Assembly (NCBI GenBank): GCA_003255025.1
Contig: QANY01005361.1
Span: 568,715-632,714, forward strand
DNA: 64,000 nucleotides
DNA from: Datisca glomerata
Taxonomy: Eukaryota > Streptophyta > Magnoliopsida > Cucurbitales > Datiscaceae
Direction of reading: 5' to 3'
Made by a program: the position numbers and the translations under genes. Every line of letters begins with the position of its first letter. Within the stretch, counting starts at the first letter, position 1. Positions 57,491-64,000 of this stretch are shown here, piece by piece. The notes under the pieces were generated by a model. That model was not told the origin of the DNA. It worked only from the letters and a program-made list of their open reading frames with translations, and ran no database searches.

Positions 57491-57960
57491 AAGCGTCAAT
57501 AAAAGGATAGGCATTAGCGGATTTCATAGTCGACTTCATAGGAAGGGACGTTGAATGGGAAGCCCACCAAACGGGAGAAAATGGAGCATGGACGCTCTTT
57601 GTAGATGGTGCTTCAAATAGTAGAGGAGCAGGAGCAAGGGTGGTGGCACAAACTCCCTTTAGGGAAATATTGGAGCATTCCATCTCCTTCGAATTTAATG
57701 CATCAAATAATGAAGTGGAGTATGAAGCACTGATTGTGGAAATATCCCTGCTACAAGAATATGAGGTAACTGAGGTTAAAATTTTTTTTGGTTCCACGTT
57801 GATCGTAAAATAGGTCACGGGAGAATAAATAGCAAAAGATGAATGGATGATAAGATACTTACAACGGGTGAAGAATCTCCTTAATACGCTAAGAGATTAC
57901 GAATTCCAGCAAATTCCTATAACAGAGAACGGGCATGCTGATGCCCTACCAAATCTAGAA
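57491..57960 (+). pseudogene. Tat RNase H
   Basis: ALADFIVDFIGRDVEWEA precedes NGAWTLFVDGASNSRGAGAR (catalytic Asp), FREILEHSISFEFNASNNEV and EYEALIVEISLLQEYEVTEV (Glu). This fits the RNase H of Tat elements. The following TLIVK is followed by a stop and then VTGE, AKDEWMIRYLQRVKNL and ADALPNLESS-like residues that lead to integrase. The domain core is nearly free of stops, better kept than the sequence around it. Confidence 0.85.
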
Positions 57961-59000
57961 TCTTCATTACACCTCCCTTAGAGTAGGAATGTCCCCGTAG
58001 AATTTCTGAAAGAACCAAGCATCTTGTTTTTGTTGACTAACGTGGTTGATGTAGAAACTAAACAGGAGCCCAGTTGGCTAGATGACATAATCCGCTTGTT
58101 TGAAGAAAGAACGCTTCCTGAAGATAAACTACTTTCCAAAAAGATAAAAAAATGAAGTGCCAGGTACACGAAGATTAACGGGGTATTATATAGGAAACGT
58201 TTGTAGAACTGTACCTGAAGTGCCTACGAGAAAAAAAAGCCCAGTATGTGCTAGTGAAAATTCATGACGGCATGTGCGGAAACCACACTAGGGGCAGATC
58301 ATTATCCCATAAAGTCATGAATGAAGGATACTATTGGCCTCAAATGCATCAAGACGCCAAGCGGTATGTGAAAAGATGCGACAAGTGTCAGCATTTCACG
58401 CCTGTAGCAAAAATGGCCCCCAGGGAACTTAAACCATGGCTAGTCCTTGGCCGTTCATGCAATGGGCCCTAGACATTATTGGGTTGCTCCCCACTCCCCA
58501 TGACGCCTGCCCAAAAATGCTTCTTGTTAGTTGCAGGGGACTATATCACTAACTGCATCAAGGCCGAACCCTTTGCCAGAATTCATTAGGAAGAAGTAAA
58601 AGGGTTCATATGGAAGAACTTGGTGTGCAGGTATAGGATCCCCCAGATCTTGGTATCTGACAATGGACTTCAGTTCACCGAGAGCTTGGTAAGAACATTT
58701 TGTAAAAATCTAGAAATCACGAATCGCTTATCCATGCCTTACCACCCACAGGCGAACGGACAAGCGGAATGATCAAACCGAGTCATACTTGATAATCTGA
58801 TGAAGCACCTAGAATCCGTATAAGGAAAATAGGTAGAAGAACTACCCATAGTCTTATGCGCATACAGAATGACCCCGAGAGAAACTATGGGAGAACCCCA
58901 GTTTGCATTATCATACGAAGCAGAAGCGGTCATCCCCATAAAAATTGGATGCCCTACCATCAGATCTGAACTAAATGAACAAAAAAATGGATAGCTCCTA
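57961..59000 (+). pseudogene. Tat integrase
   Basis: The zinc region is complete: HDGMCGNHTRGRSLSHKVMN and EGYYWPQMHQDAKRYVKRCD with DKCQHFTPV (His-His-Cys-Cys). The core follows with ALDIIGLLPTPHDACPK (first Asp), RYRIPQILVSDNGLQFTES (second Asp) and YHPQANGQAE before a stop (Glu). CAYRMTPRETMGEPQFALSY and EAVIPIKIGCP continue, and the RTKKGDFLYRKKK region is a weak C-terminal domain. Stops and shifts break the frame at several points. Integrase ends around 59300. Confidence 0.8.
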
Positions 59001-59409
59001 AAAATGGTCTCAATGAACTAGAGGGAACAAAAGAAGCATCCCTGATCAAAATGGTTAGTTAGAACCAAAAAAGGAGATTTTCTTTACAGAAAAAAAAAGT
59101 GAGGAAGCGGGAATTCCAAACAGGAGAACTGGTCCTCAGAAAAATCTTTCAAATGGAAGGGAAGCTCGGGCCAACATGGGAAGGACCATACATCATCCAT
59201 AAAATATGAGGAAGCGGTTAATACCACTTGGAAATAGGGGCATGAATGGAATTACAGAAATCATGGAACGCAATTCATCTTAAAAGTATATTTTATATAG
59301 AGGATGTAAAAGATCCATTATAATGAGACATCTTCCCTGTACATTTTTCCACAAAGGTTTTCCACAAAAAAATAGTAGCGTCAAACTTCTCTCCTCAGCC
59401 AGACTACTT

Positions 59410-59610
59410 CTAAAAATGGAACTAAGGGCATTAAAAAGTTCTTGGGAGGGGTAGTTCATAAGTCCTACTCCTAGAAAAAACTAAGGGCACTAAAAAGTCA
59501 TTGGGAGTGGCAGTTCATAAGTCATACTCTCAGAAGGAACTAAGGGCACTAAAAAATCATTAGGAGAGGCAGTTCATAAATTCTACTCTCAGAAAAAACT
59601 AAGGACATTA
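59410..59610 (+). repeat. 59-bp tandem repeat, about 3.3 copies
   Basis: Units start with ACTAAGGGCA at 59421, 59480 and 59539, and a partial fourth with ACTAAGGACA at 59598, exactly 59 bp apart. Each contains TAAAAAGT(T)CATTGGGAG and GGCAGTTCATAAGTC. It lies between the end of integrase and the antisense gene. Confidence 0.9.
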
Positions 59611-59948
59611 ACTGGATAAGGAGGAATTGTAGATATAGACAACTCCAAAAATCCACTTGCAGTAAAAAGAAAGGAAGTTTCAACCCCAACGGATGACAAT
59701 AAGAAATAAAGATTTCTTGAAATAAACTTCTGATTATTTAAAAAGAATTAAATAACTTATAACTTTACTTGAATACCTTTTATTACTTGTGAAAATTTGC
59801 TAAAGGAAAAATCGAGTGATAAAGCCTTTAATAAAAAATGAAAGGAAATGACAAAAGCATACTGAGGAAAAAAGTCATTTCATTAAAAAAGTGAGAAAAT
59901 TACAGAGCAATTCCAAATGAAGAAAGACAAGAAAAAAAGAAAAAGATT

Positions 59949-61924
59949 CTAATTATCCGTAGGAGTAGCCGCTTCAGTGGTGGAAGTGGGAAGCTCAGCC
60001 TCGAGATCAACAGGCTCATCAGGAAGGGGGACCAGTGACATACGGGGAGGCTTATCAGTCTTGGCGTCGTGATAACCAGCCGTGTAGGCCATCTACTCAT
60101 ACTCGTCGACCATGGCCTTGTACTCGGCCGTAAGACCACCCTCCTGCTCACTTGACTTGGCAAACACGTCCTCGGCCTCAACCAACCTTGCCTCAACAAT
60201 AGATAAGTTCTCCTCCACTTATCGTTGCGGACCTCTCAGCCTCCCGCAAAGACCACTCAAGGTTCGACTGCTTAATCGCGGCCGCTTTAAGTTCAGATTT
60301 TAAACGGGCAATGACCCGTTGAAGGTCAGCCTCTACCTTCTTAAAATTTTCCCGTTCAGAGAAAATAGCAACATAAGCTTTGGTGGTCTCCATCACCTTT
60401 TTCCTGTAGCTGGCTACCTCCTCCTCAGCAACATGAATGTCTTCATGTATCTTGTTGTGAAAGTCAAAACCTGCTCAAAAAGTGAGCCAAAATTAAGAAA
60501 AAATTTCTACCTAGGAACAATAAGGAAAGACATGAATAGAAAATACCTTCACGACCATGTACGAATTGGGAATCCTACAAAAATACGACGTTAGCAGGAA
60601 CAGCGGAGCCACGGGGTGTCGCTGTTACCGCTAGACACTCGTCTCCTCAGACAGATGTAGAGAACCGGAAGGAGGGGAGACCAGCTTCTTCACACGCAAG
60701 AGAGGGGACGCGGTGATCTTCCCTACAACAGTAGGAATCTCCTCAGTAACGGGGAGATCAGTAGCCGGGGCAGGAAGATCGAGAACGGGGGGAGTAGCCT
60801 CCCTTGAAGTGGCAACTGAAGAGATTGCGTTCCCCATTTTCTGACGCTTTCCATCACTAGGTAACCCCCATAAATTGCTCTGCACTTGCTTAGTCATCTC
60901 GAGCTCATTGTATGCGAAGTGAAAGAGCGCATCCTCGTCCTCTTCCTCTTTTCGAGCAGCTTCCCGTTGGGCCTCACGCTCTATTCCTTCCTTATCTTAC
61001 CCCTCTTCTTCCTATTCTGATTCTGAAGAGTCAGAAGAGCTTGCCCAATGGATTTGATGGAAGGCATGAACGGGGATCGTGATAGGAATAGCCCGACGAA
61101 CTTCTACCATAGAAGACGACGAAGCAACGGACTCAGTAACTGGGACGGGTGTGATCGCGACCTCGATCTCCCTCTTTGGGTCGAGTAGATCCCTCAAGTC
61201 CCACTCCGAAAAGTATAGGCGACACGGAGTCACGCGACAACCTCTTTCAGAGTGAAATGTCTCTTGTTCAGACTATTATCTATACAAAACAAAAAAAATG
61301 GGTTAGAACTTAGAAAAGACAAGCTCAAAACAAGTAAAAATGGTAAAATTAGGACTATAGCATGAAAATAAAAAAGAGGGCTTCGGCCACTTACTGAACT
61401 CCCCCCAGATTCAGGGAATGACCCAGTGATCGTCGCCACCCCAGTTTCCACCTATGAGGAGTGTACCATCCTCCCAGCCTTTATCCCCGCTGGGAAGGTC
61501 AATTGCTAGTCCTCCCCGTTTCTCACTCGCGCGGGAAGCTAGGCAATAGGACATTCCGCGCCTTTTCACTATGTACACGGCGCGGATTTCATCTACCCCT
61601 ATATTTAGATATGTCTCCTATTGAGTTCTTCAATCTTTAAAAGAACCTTATATGTACTAGGGGTATATTGGGAAGGGTGAGGTTGAAAGTAATGAAGAAT
61701 TCCTAGAAAAGATGAGAGAATGGAAGCTTTAAACCTAATGCTATATACATTGGGGCTAAAGAAATTTGATAAGGAGGATTACAGGGAGAAGATATAGGGA
61801 TTCCTTCCCCAAAACCACAGACCACGTCTAGGGGGAAGGCATCCCTGTGAAGGGTAAGAAAGCGATTAAATTCATTTTTATTCCTAACTAAGGGAACGGT
61901 CACCTTAAATGGGTGTTCTTCCAT
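59949..61924 (-). pseudogene. Antisense gene of the Tat element, intron-containing and mostly open
   Basis: An ATG at 61924 (MEEHPFKVTVPLVRNKNEFN) starts a reading frame through VVCGFGEGIPISSP and LGLKLPFSHL to a stop near 61703. It resumes in other frames (EFFITFNLTLPNI). A 115-bp intron at 61280-61394 has GTAAGT and TGTATAG ends. A later 28-bp exon (60547-60574) has TTTTTGTAG before and GTATTT after it, then a 76-bp intron ending GAGCAG at 60471. The two exons join in frame as DSQFVHGREGFDFHNKIHED, followed by a coiled coil (KKVEADLQRVIARLKSELKA) and an end at TPTDN and a TAG at 59949. It resembles the antisense ORFs of Tat/Retand elements (gypsy-type transposon family, PF04195), whose function is unknown. 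Confidence 0.6.
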
Positions 61925-62602
61925 CACTACCGAAAGAACGAATGTAGAATAGAAAAGACGAAAAGAAAAGAGATCATGAAGATAAAAAAAGGGAAGAAAG
62001 GAAAACTTATATAGGATAGGAATAAGCGTAAGAAAAAAGAAATGAGGGAAACCTAGGTGATATAGGCTACGGACGCCAAAAGCAAGTTCAAAAGTGTTTA
62101 ATAGGTAGGGAGATGAAAAGACATCGATTCTGAAAAGAGGGAAAAGCAAAACAACAGAACCAAGGGAAGAGACAATGGAATAATTACTACCAGCCTACCT
62201 AAAATGGGTGGGCCAATGACGACACGATAGCTGGATAAAAAGAAACCTGACGGGCCAGAAACACGCATGACGTGAGAACCACGAAACGAAGCAACGTGCA
62301 TGGGGAATGAAAAAATGAAGCCCATGCACACGCATGTCACGATAGGATAAAACAAAACTAAGAACAATGAAGCTTCCAAAGACCGTGTCAGCAACCCTAG
62401 AAACAAGGAAATGATGGTACAATATTTGATTTATTTAAATACTTATGACTTTTCTCACACAATACTTAGTGTATTTCAGAATAAAAGAGGATTCTCAATT
62501 GATGAAAATGGATCAAGAATAGTCGTTCTCCCTAAATGGGGCGCATGCTAGGAGCATTCATTACACATCAACGAACATCACCGAAGAACAATGGGGGGCA
62601 AA
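61925..62602 (+). other. Tat 3' region, polypurine tract at its end
   Basis: Non-coding except for open frames on the minus strand upstream of the antisense start (62149-62422), which show no motif and may be its 5' leader or promoter region. ATGGGGGGCAAA just before 62603 is the polypurine tract. Confidence 0.6.
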
Positions 62603-63367
62603 TGAACAAGTAAAAAATATTCGCTGCCACGCGGATGAAAGGACCTTCCAAAGACTCACAGGAAGCGTCGAAAAAGCATAAACGGATGATGGACTGAAGT
62701 CGTGAGACAATCACAAAACGGGTAATGATCACTTCAAGAATGGGAACTGACATCTCGAAAATGGGGGATCATCACTTCAATAATAGGAACTGACATCTCT
62801 TCAAGAATAGGAACTGACATCTCGAGAACAAAGGATCATTGCTTCAAGAACGGGGTCATTACCTCAAGACCGGAACAGAACATCAGAACGGAAAAAGGGG
62901 TTCAGACTAACAATCAAGTGGCCATGATTGATTAGGTAAGCTGCACCACCCAGACAAGACAGGTTGGTAGACTGCCAAGGGGACCTGACTAATTGGCTCA
63001 GAAGCACAGAAAACTATCATGTGGTAGCGATTGATAAGCGACTGAGTGTGACATATGTAAAATAAAGAAGAGATAGGATCCCCACGAATGGATGTTATCC
63101 TAGGCCTGATGAGTACCTCATTTGATATTTTATTATTTTTATTATTTTAATCACACCCATGCTATTGAGGAAGTCTTTATAAAATCAATATATTCAATAA
63201 AACAGGACATTCAAGACAGTAAAAAAAGGGAGAAGGCCCGGTGCATTTTCCTCCTTATGATTTTGGATTATCAACATCTCTCTCAATCTTATTAAGACTT
63301 ACATAAATTTTATCCTTATCAATATATTTTCCCTTAATCTTAAATGGGACAAGAAATATCCTTTACA
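62603..63367 (+). repeat. Tat 3' LTR (765 bp)
   Basis: It runs from TGAACAAGTAAAAAATATTC to CCTTTACA. It pairs with 54108-54908 and has the same 43-bp tandem region in reduced form (62715-62870). It is 36 bp shorter than the 5' LTR. Confidence 0.9.
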
Positions 63368-64000
63368 CAGCTGCTTCATCATGTTAAGGAATTTAGTGAA
63401 TTGACCATCCATCTTCTTCTTTTGCAGCCTTTGAGGAAAGTGAGGTAAAGGCATCTTTATGTCTTCCACCCTCTGATCTGCAGACTTAAATGCCACAACA
63501 GGTTCATCTTTGTTATGGCTTACTTGCTTGGTTCTATTTTCAGACTTCTCTTCTGTTCTATCAGTTGGTTGGACTACAACCTTTCCACTTCTCAAGTGTA
63601 CTGCCTTGCAATGTTCCTTCCTATCTCTCCAAGGAGTTTCAACATTACTAGGCAAAGCACCTTAAAGTCTAGTATTCAATGCATTGGCTAATTGTCCAAC
63701 TTGATTTTCAATATTTCTTAGAGACACCACTTGACTCTGGATCATTGCAGATTGGTTCTGGATCACTGATTCATCAACGCTATATATTATTTTAGAATAT
63801 TATCCAATATACCATGTTGTTCAGTTGATACTTATTTATGCCCTTGTGCTTGTTGTGCAAAGCTAGGAGGATAGGGTGGTCTATTTTGTGAGTTTGAAGG
63901 TCATGCACCATGAGTGCTCCAAAAGAAATTGGGATGTTGTCTTCAGCCAGGATTGTAAGTGTTAGAGTAAGGGTTATTGTTGTTTTTTCTGTTAAAATTA
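63368..64000 (-). pseudogene. gag: Athila gag, 5' segment (continues past the window)
   Basis: From the right edge the frame gives VVSLRNIENQVGQLANALN, a stop, then MPSNVETPWRDRKEHCKAVH, LRSGKVVVQPTDRTEEK and PLPHFPQRLQKKKMDGQFTK with FLNMMKQL at the Tat insertion site. This is the conserved C-terminal gag of Athila elements. It resumes at 54107. The rest of gag, the primer site and the 5' LTR lie beyond 64000. Confidence 0.8.

Larger units (their letters stand above)
54108..63367 (+). mobile_element. Tat-type Ty3/gypsy retrotransposon nested in Athila gag (9,260 bp)
   Basis: TG...CA ends with LTRs at 54108-54908 and 62603-63367 and a perfect 5-bp target duplication CAGCT (54103-54107 and 63368-63372). 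On the plus strand: gag, protease, a reverse transcriptase stub, RNase H and integrase. On the minus strand, 3' of integrase, lies a long antisense gene. Gag, protease and integrase phrases (RRNTEAMHNVWQNVQKQI, NGAWTLFVDGASN, NEGYYWPQMHQDAKRYV) match the plant Tat/Retand group. Most of reverse transcriptase is deleted, so the element is non-autonomous. Confidence 0.9.
46191..64000 (-). mobile_element. Athila-type Ty3/gypsy retrotransposon (runs off the right edge)
   Basis: Read on the minus strand from the right edge: gag (64000-63368 and 54107-53851, split by the Tat insertion), protease, a truncated reverse transcriptase, RNase H, integrase, a long spacer with an extra Transposase_32-like gene, and the 3' LTR (46191-47596). 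The protein phrases GIDFMGPYPHSFGN, PMSIFRKLGIGE and MPNYVKFMKDIL are typical of Athila. The 5' LTR and primer site lie beyond 64000. ATGTG before 46191 may be one target-site copy. It interrupts the LINE remnant and is interrupted by Tat. Confidence 0.85.

Noticed and set aside
59410..59610. CRISPR-like array (59-bp units), and likewise the 43-bp and 47-bp arrays
   Set aside because: Units are contiguous tandem copies without unique spacers, inside eukaryotic retrotransposons, and no cas genes exist.
62195..62422. Overlapping minus-strand open frames upstream of the antisense gene
   Set aside because: Phe/Leu/Ser-rich, no motif, different frames overlap; treated as leader sequence of the antisense gene.

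Overview
This window reads as plant nuclear DNA, most likely from a eudicot. It is AT-rich and packed with degenerate LTR retrotransposons of plant lineages (Ty1/copia, Ty3/gypsy chromovirus, Athila and Tat types). It also holds foldback, Helitron-like, CACTA-like and LINE remnants. The few host-like coding traces carry GT-AG introns of 75-120 bp. I see no intact host gene, no tRNA or rRNA gene and no prokaryotic feature. The species cannot be told from the sequence. All domain and family calls come from reading motifs by eye; no search or alignment program was run.

Layout. 1-2386: AT-rich sequence with a two-exon GRF-type zinc-finger pseudogene (minus strand, 1503-1874). 2387-24306: a copia complex (copia-1). 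A truncated LTR (2387-2880) is fused to an RNase H tail, followed by a full LTR (3264-5091), a tRNA-iMet primer site, a long leader with a CACTA-like insertion, and gag, protease and integrase remnants. A 9.3-kb gypsy chromovirus (minus strand, 12378-21686, 5-bp target duplication) splits copia-1 between integrase and reverse transcriptase. Reverse transcriptase and RNase H resume at 21692, and a truncated 3' LTR ends near 24306. 24307-29524: a duplicated unknown repeat holding a 2.3-kb foldback element (24895-27199) and a Helitron-like element (27471-28084), then a degenerate minisatellite. 29525-39752: a second copia element (copia-2) with a truncated 3' LTR.

39753-45384: low-information sequence with a word-repeat tract (40920-42230), an exon pair on the minus strand (42734-42973) and a long-terminal-inverted-repeat element (43615-44985). 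45385-46190: the 3' end of a LINE polymerase, cut off by an Athila-type element on the minus strand (46191 to beyond 64000). Inside the Athila gag lies a 9,260-bp Tat-type element (plus strand, 54108-63367) with a perfect 5-bp target duplication.

How the parts relate. The nesting gives relative ages: copia-1 is older than the gypsy element inside it, and the LINE is older than Athila, which is older than Tat. None of the LTR elements looks autonomous. Tat lacks most of its reverse transcriptase, Athila has lost the N-terminal part of its own, and copia-2 has an RNase H deletion and altered integrase residues. The most interesting single item is a largely open, intron-containing antisense gene in the 3' region of the Tat element (59949-61924, minus). 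It looks better preserved than the sense-strand genes of the same element.
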